Below, in pieces: positions 11,841 to 23,849 of a DNA stretch of 64,000 bases. The DNA lies in assembly GCA_018806985.1 (NCBI GenBank), contig JADANN010000108.1:2108001-2172000 (forward strand), in the 5' to 3' direction. A program made the position numbers and the translations under genes. The DNA comes from Angiostrongylus vasorum. Lineage: Eukaryota > Nematoda > Chromadorea > Rhabditida > Metastrongylidae. The number at the start of each line of letters is the position of its first letter. Positions within the stretch are counted from its first letter, which is position 1. The notes under the pieces are model-generated. The model saw only the letters and a list, made by a program, of their open reading frames with translations. It ran no database searches and was not told where the DNA came from.

Positions 11841-12126
11841 CTATAGGAAACAACTCTATTACATGAAGATGAGACAATGAAGCAAACATTGAAAACTGCG
11901 TTATATTGTTATTTATGGTTTAAACAACGCTCTTCAATACTATAATAGACCAAACTCTTTATTAGAAGGTTGAAAAAACAGCGTGTAGAATACGACCAGG
12001 AACAAGGGCAAGCACTTCCTACACAATGCGAAATCACAGCCAAAATTGAAGAAAGTACTCGGAACGGCCAGCTACTTGTTACCTAACAACTACTCTAATA
12101 GAAAAACGTCTTGTAAACAGCTCAAT
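11841..12126 (-). promoter_or_regulatory. nars-2/pop5 intercistronic region with trans-splice acceptor
   Basis: 286 bp separate the nars-2 stop from the POP5 start. The last bases before the POP5 ATG are tttcctatag, a good spliced-leader acceptor with no upstream coding exon to serve. The spacing fits nematode operons. No terminator or independent promoter is evident. Confidence 0.5.
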
Positions 12127-15100
12127 TTAGCACTGACAATGTTTAAACCATCTCGGAAATGGAACAGTATCTTTGATATTGGCAATTCCTAGAAGAAGTT
12201 GTAGCTTTCTATCAAAACCCATGCCAAACCCGCCTGATATCGGCTTTCCTCGTTCACGAAGCTCTGTGTACCTTAAATTCTAACCAATCACTCCTGCATA
12301 GAATGTTAAGATACTAAACATACAATACCAGTTTTTTAAACATGGTTCCCATCTTTGTGTTTATAACATACGCCATTTTTAAAAACAATCTTCACCCTGT
12401 ACTTTTAAATTAAGACAGAGATGAGAATGGTCGATTGGAACCCTTTTAGCCTGCTCCATGACCACGTCTATCAAGAAAGGCGTGAGACACTCTCGTATGG
12501 CAAAGCATTATCACCTTCGTCGTTCTTCTATACCGAGTTGTACGACGCTTGTGAATAACCAGCGATTACAGTGGTGAAGCAGTAGAGCTATTGAGTACGC
12601 TTACGTAGTACGTTGAGTGACAGTAACTGACTTGTTGGTGAGAGTGACTTATTGGCAATTACAAGTATTTGAATATGTGGAATTTCAAGCACGAATCCAT
12701 TCATGGGCTTGTTGATTCGAACTGCTATGCCGGTGATCTCCTCCCCCAACCTTTCAACTATTCATCGACTTGACTTCGTTGTACTTATAAAGGAATAGTA
12801 TTCGCTAGAAATCAAGTAGGAAATGTGTAGTAGCACGCAGTGAAAATGAAAAAGAAGTAATATTGGAGCGCTTCGGTTAGTTTGAATCCATGGTGTATCG
12901 TAGTTTGCTATCAGCCGCTACCTCGTTGCTGGGGTGTTGTGTGTACTGCGCAGGTTGTGATATGAGAGTAGTTTCTTCTTATAGATGTTTCCGGTGTAGT
13001 TGAATAATTGCCGTGTAGCAGTAAGTAGGATCTCTCCTGTCTAGCAATGGTTCCACATAGACCAAACAAAAAGCAAAGACAGCGATGGTTATGAAACGTA
13101 CTCTGCGCTTCTTCTGAGAGACAAAAATCCCGACTCCCGGTTGAAGTACATGATGAAAATAGGTTTTGGCAGGATGAGCGAAACATTTTCTACCGTGGAT
13201 GAAGGAAAATCTTGGAAGCCAATTCAGGAAATGTTTCGAGACCAGAAAACACCAACGGTACTTATTCGAAAATACCAATTTTGTGAGACGACGAGAATGA
13301 ACGTATTCCGCTAAGCCCATACTGCCTACGCTGAAGTAATGAATATACAAAGTTTTACCTCATCCAAGTCACACTCACTGAACTTCTTACTAACTGGATA
13401 CCCCGTCTTTAAGCATTTGCGAGAATAAAACCCTCAGCAATGAAGCTACTACTAAAAAGACCTCGAGAACCGTGGTTTCAAATGACTCAGCACCTGTTGA
13501 TAAATATTGAAATGTTTTCATTAAGCACCTAGTAGTCTTCATTTAGATTAATCATGTTAAGATCAGAAGAGATAGAGAGAAGAGATCAATAAATAAGATT
13601 ATGAAACAATATAAAAGATTGATCTCAGAGATAAAAGTCGATATTCCTTACTTTCTAGAAAAAAATACGTATAAAACAGTAAAAACGTTAAGCCACAAAG
13701 AAAGAAAAGTAGCAGAACACTACTATGTTGGAAAAAGTACCATTCAATGTTCGGGCTTCGTCTTCTTAGCTTATCTGCAGACGTTTCACGCAAAGAACCA
13801 CTTGCAAGTTCCCCAACGAAAGGACATAGTAAATCAAACGATTCTGTCAGTTTTTCATCCCAAGAACGCAACGTATAGAAGGGTTTTTGGTCGAAGGGAA
13901 AGTGAGTAATAAACACGGGAGAATTGTAGTAGTTGACCTCAAAATGGAAAACAAATTAGTACGAAAATAACCGCAATGTTTAACCGATGTACAACTGATC
14001 ACCAAGAATGCCTCATTCTGCTTGCTCAGACCACTTGAGGATATTTTTTGATTTTTACTGACAAGTAGTCGCAATGCATCAGCGTAAGGCACTCGGGGAA
14101 ATGGCGGACTATCCGCGATGGAACGCAGAGTGGCGAGATGATCCTAAACGATGAATTTTCAGCCCTCGTTAAGAGTTGGAACCTATGATTACTCATTCAG
14201 AATCCAATTATTTGATCCAATTTCGAAAAAACAAACAGAAAAAATGTAAAGTGACAAATTACTGACGCACTTCCGACGAGAATGGGCTCAGAGATTCGAA
14301 GTCTTTCAATATATTAGGATCGTTAATGAAATATCGCACGGAAGACAGCAATACATCCTCACAAACGGTCAGCAGCTGATCCAAATTATCACAAAAAGCC
14401 ATTTCGACCTCTAACATCTTGAACTCACTAAGGTGATTTCTGCTCTGTTGCTTATCAGCTCGAAGACCGTTGCTTATAGTGTAAACGCTTGAAAGACCGC
14501 TGTATAAAAAACCTTCATGAGATCTATGTGACCATTATTATGAAAACGTTAGAAAAACCGGGAATATCTATGAGTTGGTTTAAGTTACAAAAAAGTAAAG
14601 CACCACTAATACGTTTCACTGGAACCTGGTAGACCACTACTACGTTTCATCAGAACCAGTTAGAGCTCATAGGCTTCAATTCACAAGTAGATCAAACAAG
14701 TCCTATTCTTAATCATAAATTATCATCAAACTCGTTGTCAAAAAATTTATTCCACACATTTCAGAATCTACACTGTTCACGGTTAACACTAAAACAATCT
14801 AAGCAGAAAGGTTCACTGCATTGGCTAGATATAGCGCAAATTGTCTTGGCACGTTTCAAACACGTTTGATGTAGTTATCTTCATTCAATTTCCTAAGATA
14901 TCCAATACAACGTTTCTGGCTGTTGCTACGACACTGGTCTTTCCGATGATATTATAGTAGATTGCAGCTCATCGTCCGATCACCTGCGACCTTAAATTGA
15001 TGAAAAGGAGCACGTCATTTTTCGTGGATACCTTGACAAACTCGCTTTCTCGTCCTCATTTGGGTCCATTTGATTATTTCATTTCGTCATCTAACAGATC

Positions 15101-15862
15101 TCTCTTTAACACTTATTTGATGATTAGGATATGTTACATGTACCTATTCTTCAACGCTCCAACCAAACGGGTCTTTCTCTGGACCAGGTTTTCCGTCAAT
15201 GAGGTGCGTGCACAACATTTATCAGTGTACAACTGCCTTCGTTCATTCAAAAACAGCCCACTCCAATCATCGATACCACAGCGCAGCTTGGAAGCATCCA
15301 AACCTGCACACACTGCACTTCTGTACGTGCAGTAGCACTTCCGACACAACTTCAAGGACTTCATGTTATGCTTTCAGATCTCATTCTAATACAAACACTG
15401 AGTAGTTCACCAAAGTGTATCACCCAAACTAAGCTGTTGATTCACTTTAAAAAGACTGTCATCCAAAACTTAAGAGTCACACGCCAACATAGCGTTTGAC
15501 CATTGAGTGCCGAACTCATCACCGAGTTCACCAGGATCATTGATATCATCATTTTTTTTTCAACGGAACTTACAACAGAGAGTACAATAACAGCCATATT
15601 TTCCTCAGCTTCATCAGTTATTGAAATGATTCGTGAATGGAAAACATTCGTCGTCAGATGCAACAGGAGCTAAGCCTTAACTGTGAGAAAAATACACAGA
15701 TTCCAATCATTTTTGTCTCAATAAAATCCACTGTGAACTGAGATATTTACTGGAAGTGGAAAGGCAAAATTATTTCTCACGATATACGGATTTAAATCAA
15801 CTCATATCGCTTAGATATATTAATAAGAGTTTTCCCACCAAGAAATTATGCGTGCATATGTA

Positions 15863-15929
<67 letters not shown>

Positions 15930-18530
15930 TGTACGTGTACATATATACGTGTACATGTATACGTTCGTATACATGCATATATACATATATATGCACATAC
16001 ATACACATATATATACATCGCTCGCTTTCCTATACATAAATGAATATGATTTAAAATGATGCCGAAATAATCGCAAAAAAAATAATTTAAAAAATTGACT
16101 GGGAGGAAGGTAAAGCAAAGTCCTCAATGGTGCAGCGGGTAACAGACGAGCCCCTGGAAAGAGTTATCGCGAGTTCGAATCTGGTTTACAGTCCAAGTTT
16201 TCCAAATATCTCATTATCATTGTGGATCTATTTCACATAACACCCTGCCGTGAAAAAGTAATAGGCAGTAAATAAAAGGCTAAAGAATGTTAATATGATG
16301 TCGCCTATTCAGACAATAATACCGCAAGTGAAAAAAGACCTACTGACCTAGTTTGGTCTTAAAGATGTCAATACACGAAGAATTCGTGGACGAAAGAGGG
16401 TAAAGTTATACTCACAAATTCGCGACAAATGCATCAAAAGAGCAACTTGAAATACCGTAATTACAAATTTCCAAGAAGCGTTCGAGAAAACATGTTCAGG
16501 AAGGTCACCATCACCATAAACAACTATATCAATGTAGACCCCATGGTTACACAACTCCAAATGTCTAACGCTATGCTACCTTCCATACCTTCATTTTGAT
16601 AGGAATCAATGTGGAATAATTAAACAACAAATGAAATCACTAACAAGAACCAACCTTACCATCGCTTCTAGATGCAGTTGACCACTGACGGACAAAAACA
16701 CATCCTTCTTAGAAAAAAAGTTGTCACCTTTAGAACACGAGGTCGTCTGAATTTTCTTCCATTCGAACATATAGGTTATTGCTCTTATGTTCTTCTCGTT
16801 TGTCAAACTGGAGAGGTTAGAACAATTTAAAGAGCAGAACTTACAGCTACTGAGAATGTTTCGCCAGCACCTTCACAATCATTAAACGTTAACAATGGGG
16901 TATCAATATGCACGTATCCACGATTCTATAAGAAATTATATGAATCTAAACAAAGCTGACAAGTAAAAGAACACACAGCACCACGCTTCTCCACTTAGAT
17001 AATATAATAGTAGAAGCGCTCGGAAGTCGAATTCCCAGTTTTAAATTGAATGAAGAAAAATGGGTCTTGAACCAAACTAGTTCCATGGCGGCAAATCTCC
17101 TCCTGATCCACAAGGGCGGCGACTGCTCGTGGTGGTGAAGACCTGGGGGCACACTTTGGCCAGGCTGACCACAGGACTCCAGGGAACCACAATGGCTAAA
17201 CCACCAAAACTCCGAAAGAATGGAAATTATGCTGGGGCTCGCACAACCAGTGAGGAAGGGCTGTCCAAGTGCCCAAGTAAGCACAAGAAAAATGGACGAA
17301 ACATATACTCCGTAAAGACGAGCACGTTTTCCACTTTAATGAATCTTCAAGGAGTGAAATAACTGTCAAAGTAGGGAAGTGGCATGAAAAAAAATACCTG
17401 TCAATGGTTGAAGCATAAAAGCATTAGGGTCTAGAATAGCAGAAACGAGGAGAAACGTGGAAAACACAATGATTCACGCGACATGCACCAATTTCACAAA
17501 AACTGATAACCAAGCAGTCCTAAGTTCTAGTACAAGAAACAGATCCTCCCTGTCAACAGTAACAACGACTTACTATAAAATACTCGTGGATCTTGAAAAA
17601 CAATTTAGACCGCAACCGAAGCAGAGCCGAAAATGCAATGGAACGAGCGCGTAGATGGAGGTTCTTGCGAAGAAGGTCTGGTGAAAGTGAAGAATACCTT
17701 GGATCTGCATCAGTTGCCACTACTTCACAACTGCTTGCGAGTACTTCGAAGTCCTGTTGTGAGCCTGAGCTTGGTTGCCAACGGCCTCTGACTGACACCG
17801 CAGAACCGACAGGAACTAAATTCACTCCCAATAGACATCTTCTCCCAACTGACATATATTATGCTCAATTTCGAAGAAGTATCTACTTCCCGTTGATCGA
17901 TTTCATATTTATTGACTATAATGCTTTCATTAATGAATATCCATTTAAAAAAGCGCCAAATCACCCGCTAAAAACTAACAATGGGAATATCTTTGTCAAA
18001 GGAGATAAGGATAAAAAGGACAAAGCTCTCGGCGTTGATCAATCCTTGATGGATGCGCCATGCATTCTACTTCATTAAGCATCGTTTGGAGGTGATTGAA
18101 TGCGCATCTGGCCTTTAGAATGACTCGCGGTGGCTTACCAATGTATCGAGCCAGTGCTGGTACCCTCCCAAACAAGTCTGGTACCAATTTGTTGACCCGA
18201 GAGGGATGGAAGGCTTGGTGGGTCATGGGCACTGAGATCGATTCCACACGTGCGTCGCAGGGCGCCTCCGACCACTGTGCCAAAGGTGCCCTGTCAAAGG
18301 AGATACCACCAAGAAAACAACCAAATGACACAGATTTAGTAAATCTTCGCTTCCACATAAAGCCAAAAAATGAAAAAAAAGCAGGAAGTAAACAATGTAA
18401 GATAGATACAAGACCTACCTGTACGGCACAAATCTTTAGGAACAACAATCTGAATCTGATTCGCCGACGTTCCATCGGACAAATGGAGAAACACATAAGA
18501 CCCACATCTCTGAGATTTCTGCACCCAACC
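12127..18530 (-). CDS. nars-2: mitochondrial asparaginyl-tRNA synthetase, 5' exon(s) not found
   Basis: A class II aminoacyl-tRNA synthetase charging mitochondrial tRNA-Asn. Exons in transcription order: 18530-18419, 17815-17574, 16925-16845, 16746-16655, 14499-14263, 14108-14003, 13937-13741, 12271-12127; all phases join. The first shows the OB-fold anticodon domain ([20 protein letters not shown]). Then come motif 1 ([15 protein letters not shown]), the Asn/Asp-specific [20 protein letters not shown], motif 2 ([19 protein letters not shown]), [14 protein letters not shown] and motif 3 ([10 protein letters not shown]) before the stop at 12127. These exons give 403 residues. The mitochondrial leader and first strand of the OB fold (about 50-70 residues) must lie upstream but were not recognised. 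Two donors are the less usual GTTGGT and GTACTT. Introns hold SINE-A, SINE-B, an H-repeat and an AT tract. Confidence 0.88.
15866..16020. repeat. (AT)n microsatellite grading into alternating purine-pyrimidine tract
   Basis: About 65 bp of nearly pure AT dinucleotides (15866-15932), followed by TACGTGTACATATATACG-type alternating sequence. It lies in the 2.2-kb intron of nars-2. Open frames called across it on both strands are repeat artefacts. Confidence 0.9.
16114..16290 (+). mobile_element. SINE-B copy
   Basis: tRNA-like head (TGGTGCAGCGGGTAACAGAC, B box AGTTCGAATC), then CCAAGTTTTCCAAATATCTC, CATAACACCCTGCCGTG and the tail taggcagtaaataaaa. It lies within a nars-2 intron, antisense to the gene. 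Confidence 0.75.
17071..17283 (+). repeat. H-repeat copy, 5'-truncated
   Basis: Only the 3' half of the family is present (from the CTAGTTCCATGGCGGCAAATC block to GTGCCCAAGTAAGCAC). It lies in a nars-2 intron. Confidence 0.75.
18004..18292 (-). mobile_element. SINE-A copy
   Basis: Near full length. The head at the right end reads, on the minus strand, GGCACCTTTGGCACAGTGG, and the tail at the left is the AAAGCTCTCGGCGTTGATCA block in reverse. It lies in a nars-2 intron, same strand as the gene. Confidence 0.8.
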
Positions 18531-18680
18531 CTAAAAGCCAGGTAAATTAGTGAGCTTAAAACTAAGCCATAAAACAAAAAGAATACTGAGATGTAAGCAA
18601 AATCGGAACATGTGAGGGACTGAAACCGCAAGTACCCCTTCCGGAGAGCAACAAATCGGCTAAGAGAAAGACAGAGGAAG

Positions 18681-18842
18681 GGCCTCGGTTAGTGTGGTAG
18701 ATAGCAGGTCAGCCCACCGAAAAGATAATGGTGGGTTCGCAGCCAACCTGAGGTTCCAAATCTCGCTCAGATCTCATCATCGTTCTAGTTGCATTTCAGA
18801 TTATACCTTCCCCATGGAAAAAAAAGTATAGAAAGTAAATAA
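18681..18842 (+). mobile_element. SINE-B copy
   Basis: Head CTCGGTTAGTGTGGTAG with B-box-like GGTGGGTTCGCAGCC, then AAATCTCGCTCAGATCTC and the tail tatagaaagtaaataaaat. Confidence 0.65.
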
Positions 18843-19130
18843 AATTGAAAACATCACATAAAAACTGCGAATTTACAAGTGAAACCACAGAGCGAACTGA
18901 AAGTGACGCAAACCCACGTTTAGGCGAACGTCGCTAGATGGTTTGTTAGCTTCTAACGGTCTTGTTGAAGTATCACAGAACAGACGAAGACTTCTTGAAA
19001 GAGCAGATCTAACACCTCTTAACCCGGTCGACATCAACAGCAAGTCGTTCAAATCTGCGATTCGACCCGCCTCACAACCGCAACGCTTCGCAATGGTCCA
19101 TGATGAGACAGGCAAAACGAAGCACCCGTA

Positions 19131-19222
19131 TGGTGTGGCGGTGAACGCGTTAACCCTCTTCCCACCGCAGACACCTGCGGTCCTGAGTTTTGTAAATATC
19201 TCAGCATCATCGTGGTCCATGA
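19131..19222 (+). mobile_element. SINE-B fragment
   Basis: Carries GGTGAACGCGTTAACCC, the CACCTGCGGTCCTGAGTTTTG block and TAAATATCTCAGCATC, as in the pair at 2622-2990. The 5' flank (18920-19100) is not assigned. Confidence 0.55.
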
Positions 19223-19265
19223 AATCTGAGAACGTAAATTACAGCATGGTTAGTGAAAATATTCT

Positions 19266-19650
19266 TACTTCCTTGGATACTTGGACAGCCCCTCCTCACT
19301 GGTTGTGCGGGCCCCAGCATATTCTTCATTTTTCAGAGTTTTTCTGGTTTAGCCATTGTGTTCGCCTAGAGTCCTGAGGTTCGCCTGGTCAAAGTCGGCC
19401 CCAGATCGTCGCCACCACAGGCAGTCGCCGCCTTTGTGGATTAGGGGAGATTTGCTGCCATAGGATTAGTTTGATACCAGGACGGTAGTGGATTCTCGTA
19501 TTGGTTTACTCTTAACACGGCTTCCTGGTGGAAATTCCGGACTCGTTCTCAGCTAGGGAGACTCTGACGAGCGGATGAATCTCTCCGCTGCAGCAGCCTG
19601 CCACACAGGAACACCTCGCAGCCACGATGGGGCGGTAAAACGTTGGAAGG
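19266..19650 (-). repeat. H-repeat copy
   Basis: Full-length reverse copy, from CTTACTTCCTTGGATACTTGG to GGCGGTAAAACGTTGG. Confidence 0.8.
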
Positions 19651-20238
19651 AGTGAAAATATTCACTTTCCATATCTACGCCTTTATTCCCAAGAAGAAGA
19701 AAGTGTCTCGCCTCCATTTCGATTGGAATTTAGAATTCGTGGCATTTCTGCTGAGGATATGGAGGTGTTTGATTGACTGTATAGCAGTCAACTTGACCTT
19801 CCAAGCTCTGAAGATGACGAAATTCGCTGGAACGTCAGCTTTTGTGGATGAATGAATAATAGTACAATAACAACGTCGTATTGGCTCATCATGAGAACGG
19901 TGAATTATCTACATGTCTTTTTGGACAGGAAGTCCTCCTGCACTTTTTGAAGTGAACTGTTTGATGTTGGAATAAGACACCATAGAAGAAAGGTTGGGAG
20001 AAGGACTGCTAGTATTTGTCTGAATTGTAGGAAACGAATCCAGAAACTTCTTTCCGGAAAAACACGTGAGGAGTCGTGACTTTTAATACTCTTAAAATGT
20101 CGCTCATTAGTCATTTCGATTCACTTAACTTGCTAAATGTGCTTCTAAACCTTATATATAAGGTAGTCACAGTGTTCAGCCCAAAAAGAAATTCTTGCTG
20201 TTAGCTTCATTTCCTTCAGAAAACTAGGCAAAATGAAA
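19651..20238. other. no gene recognised
   Basis: The missing 5' exon of nars-2 could lie here or further right. The open frame 19905-20114 (-) does not resemble a synthetase N-terminus. Confidence 0.35.
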
Positions 20239-20482
20239 GGTTAAAGGATAAAGCTCTTGGCATTGATCAATCCCTTAGGGATGCGCCATGCATTCGACTT
20301 CATTAAGTAACGCTGGAGGTGAATGAATGCATATCTGGCCTTTACAATGATTCTCGGTGGTCTACCGATGATGTATCAAGTCAGTGCTGCTACCCCTCCC
20401 AGACAAGTTTGGTAGCAGTTTGCCGAACCTGGAGGGATGGAAGGCTTGGTGGGCCAGTGGCGCGGAGATCGATCCTATGTGT
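20239..20482 (-). mobile_element. SINE-A copy, head missing
   Basis: Tail-to-middle portion of the family (AAAGGATAAAGCTCTTGGCA to the GGAGATCGATCCTATGTG block). The tRNA-like head is lost. Confidence 0.7.
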
Positions 20483-20569
20483 ATTTATTGGAATCCTATG
20501 ATCTAAAAGCTGTTTCCAGTTCGGAATGCCGCTGGTTGAGCAAAAAACACGTCTGGCTACCATGTAGGT

Positions 20570-21260
20570 GGTTGTCCTAGAGGACGTATGCGTGCTCTTG
20601 ACCACAGCCTGCTGTTCTTTTCGCAGATCTTTCGTCAGGCTTCCTACTTATTTCACCATGGAGTTTCTTCTTCGCTGTGTTTACTCTTTGATCTCCAGGA
20701 CGGAATAGATTTCGAAGATCTGAACTGTGAATTTCAGTCATATGTTTTCTGCAGCTTATTTTCCAGAAAACATCTTCAGAGGCTGTCTGGATGTTACACT
20801 GAATGTTCAACATGACTGGCTGGTGTGAACCAAGTCGCAGGTGCATAGTAGACCCTGGAAGTACCCCCTGATTCCAAAAAGTCGGGGCCATTACATGGTC
20901 GATGCCTCTAATAAGTCCAATGTGCTTTCTTTACTCTAAATACTTTTTCCTGTTGTTCTTCATGTTCATTTAACATCCCAGGAACGAATGAGAGCTGTAT
21001 AATTAGAGAACCAGCTAGCTCGCTTTTTTCACATTCGCACCGTGTGTTTTCCGTTAACTGGGTCCTTGTTCTATTTATGTCTAGTCCTATCGTTTTTCTG
21101 GATTCGTTGAGCTCATTGAACATCGTTCTTGCCTTACAGGTAGTCCTCGGAAAAATGAAGATGTCATCTGTTAAACGAAGATTTGACAAGGATTTGCCAT
21201 CAACGATGATCTCATCTTAATCGAATGTCTTCGTTTATCACTCCAATGTGATAGTAAGTA
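20570..21260 (-). mobile_element. RTE-2 retrotransposon, 3' half, degenerate
   Basis: The minus strand shows LRLTDDIFIF, where the catalytic FADD box has become LTDD, then FNELNESRKTIGLDINRTRT of the palm. After a frame change comes IHSSDLRNLF and a basic C-terminal piece in the order seen in RTE elements of this kind. It has multiple stops and is distinct in sequence from RTE-1. Confidence 0.6.
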
Positions 21261-22295
21261 GTTTGGCCCTTCATAGAAGTCGATTAACATATTCGCAACA
21301 ACTCTTGTTTTGTATGGCGTCAGCCTGGTTCACTACCTACCTTTTCGCCACCTGCGGTTTGTCTTGAACTCAACACGCGCCCTCCGTTATGCCAGAAAAT
21401 TGACCACGTATTACTTTCTGAGTTTTCACCATATGAATGGGTTTTTTTTCACATGTTCTTCTTGCTTGTAGACTTTTTAAATTCGGCGTGATCTCCAGAA
21501 AGCCCACTCTGTGCTGCTGCCTCGGAATGTCTTAGTGCTTTCGTTCCCACCTACAATCTCATTTGTAGGAGATATATTAAAACATATCTGGTTAGAAACA
21601 CCCACCGCTTTGCCAGAAGACATGGCAAAGGAACAGTTTTCTGCGAGTCATTAAATGTGGAGTATGGTGTAGTAAATTATTAAGTGTATAGACAGCGGAT
21701 AACATGTGGCATAACGTCAAGTGGCAAACTAGCAAGAAAACTCTGTGCAGCAAAATAAAACGCGTAGAATTGGCTAAATAAAAATTCGTTGAGAGCAAAG
21801 CTCAAAATCCACGCTCTTCCCTCTGCATGCGTATTGAAGGCAATGCATGCAGTGTGGAAAGTGTCCAACTTGTGAGAAGTTCGCTTCACCTGTTGTAGAC
21901 CCAGAGCATTACAAAGTGATTAGCGCGGTTATAGAACTTTACAAACAGTTTTTGCACTGTAGGACCTAAAAGGTACTATGTGGTTTGACAAGTAGATACG
22001 GAGTTGTCATGCAATATCTATTCGGTTCTCGTTAAAGCATTAAAGCATATAGTCATCGTGAGCTTTTGGAAAAGTTGTTGCAACTACCATTGTGTTGATT
22101 TTACCAATAAAAGGCTTTTCACCTCGCAATGAAGCATAAAAGGTAGGTTTTAATCAAGCTTTAGTCTCATTGTAATACAAACAAGAATGAGGCGGGAATA
22201 TGTTTAATAAGTGTCCAATGACGTGGAAACCTTACCTTAGGAAGGTAGGAGGAGCTGTGTCTCAGGTGAACGCTTTATTAAATAGGTAAAAGAAA
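21261..22295. other. no gene recognised
   Basis: Unique AT-rich sequence with no exon or repeat that I can support. Confidence 0.4.
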
Positions 22296-22735
22296 AGGAT
22301 AAAGCCCTCGGCATTGATCAATCCCTGAGGGATGCGCCATGCATTCGACTTCATTAAGCACTGTCGTTTGAGGTGAACGAATGCACATCTGGCCTTTACA
22401 ACGACTCGCGGTGGCCTACCGATGTATCGAGCCAGTGCTGTTATCCTCCCAGACGAGTCTGGTACCAATTTGCCGATCACGGAAGGATGGAAGGCTTAGT
22501 GAGCCACGGGAGTGGGGATCGATCCCGTATGTATTGCAAGATGCCTCCGACCACTGCGCTACGCATCCCCCCACAAAAAATATGATTGAATAAATAACTC
22601 GATCAAAAAAGTACAACCTTCCAGGTCGACAAATGCTAGCAGAACCAATTACAAAAGCCACTTGACTTACTGATTGGCTAATTTCCATAGGTCATTGAAC
22701 AGACAAATTAGATTATTTACATCAATGAATTTATA
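22296..22735 (-). mobile_element. SINE-A copy with shared 165-bp upstream extension
   Basis: 22296-22569 is a SINE-A (head on the minus strand GGATGCGTAGCGCAGTGG). Beyond the head, 22570-22735 (TTCCAGGTCGACAAATGC, TTGATTGG-type and TTACATCAATGAATTTAT blocks) matches the reverse complement of 50203-50365 next to another SINE-A copy. The repeated unit is therefore about 440 bp, longer than other SINE-A copies. Confidence 0.75.
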
Positions 22736-22737
22736 TA

Positions 22738-22871
22738 TGGTGCTATTCTTCCAGACGAATTTGGTGCCATTCGCAGACTCCAGAGGTTTGGAAGGCTTGG
22801 TGAGCTTGAGACGTGGGTATCGATCCCATGCGTGCTGCAGGGTGCCTCCGACGACTGCGCCACGCGCGCCG
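22738..22871 (-). mobile_element. SINE-A fragment
   Basis: Head half of the family, abutting the preceding composite copy. On the minus strand it starts GGCGCGCGTGGCGCAGTCG and carries the GGGATCGATACCC B-box region. Confidence 0.7.
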
Positions 22872-23464
22872 ATAAACGGATATAATTATCATATTCTAGG
22901 TGACAGCTCACCTCAACATGACAAAGAGTTGCAGCAGCTGCGATGAAGTATTCTTTAATTCCGTGATATATCTATTTCAGAAATTCAGAACGAGAGCGAA
23001 CCAGTCGAAGAAAGTAACGATCTGTTTTAATCGCATAAAGAGCTCTTTCGTCTTTGGTACTGACTACTGTAGAAATCAGGACTGCAGAATCTAATTTTAG
23101 GTTGTGATGGGACCATGTGACGAAGAATGACCATGAAGATTGCATTTTACCCTAAGATTTCACCACGAGTTTTAAAACCGGCATTTTCACCCCGCTAGAG
23201 ATAGAAAACAAGTATTAGATAAATATTGCACTCGGAGAGCCTTCCAGACGAATCTTTTTTCCGACCATGGGTTGTCAGCAGGTGATTCAGCTCCGAAGTA
23301 CAGTTTATTTCAAAAAGATTAGGAAGTTACCATTAAAACTTCCTTTCTTTCTTGAATGAATAACTCAGACGTCATGATGACCTACGATAAACTGATGGAA
23401 ATTTAGTAGAATACAAATGCTAATTAAATGTAACTAATTTTTATTGACATAAAAGGACTTGTTC
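22872..23464. other. no gene recognised
   Basis: Nothing assignable on either strand. Confidence 0.4.
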
Positions 23465-23808
23465 TCTCAGCGGTTTACCGCCTCATCGTGGCTGAGAGGT
23501 TTCTTGGGTGTTGGGCTGCGATGAGCGGGGGATTATCCATCCCCCCAACAAAGTCTCCCAAGCTCAGGAGTCCGGCATTTCCATAAGAAGCCCATCTAAG
23601 AATAAACCAATACCAGGATCCGTCACCGTCCCTGGTATCGGACTACTCGCGTGATGGCAAATCTGCCTCTGATCAGCAAGGCCAGCGACTGCCTGTGGTG
23701 GTGACTCCAGGGAGCCGCAATGGCTAGACCAGCAAAACTTCAAAAAAGCGGGAAATATGCTGGGGTCCTCATAAGCACTGAAGACGGGCCATCCAACTAT
23801 CTAGGTAT
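23465..23808 (+). repeat. H-repeat copy
   Basis: Full-length copy. It shows the internal palindrome ATACCAGGAT..TCCCTGGTAT and the 5' arm CTCTCAGCGG..GCTGAGAGG, in which both sides of the stem carry the same compensating change relative to other copies. Confidence 0.8.
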
Positions 23809-23849
23809 AAAGGGGCTTATTAACATAAAAAAGTAGACTTCTTAACTAG

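Noticed and set aside
15134..15364. Cysteine-rich minus-strand frame inside a nars-2 intron
   Set aside because: No leader, splice context or recognisable family; kept only as a curiosity.
15756..16127. Four overlapping open frames rich in Tyr/Ile
   Set aside because: Pure translation of the AT microsatellite.
16348..16560. Open frame on the nars-2 strand, first taken for a synthetase exon
   Set aside because: The expected motif ([14 protein letters not shown]) is found contiguously in exon 14263-14499, and phases join without this piece.
17996..18631. 211-codon open frame on the minus strand
   Set aside because: It runs through a SINE-A copy and reads the real nars-2 exon (18419-18530) in the wrong frame.
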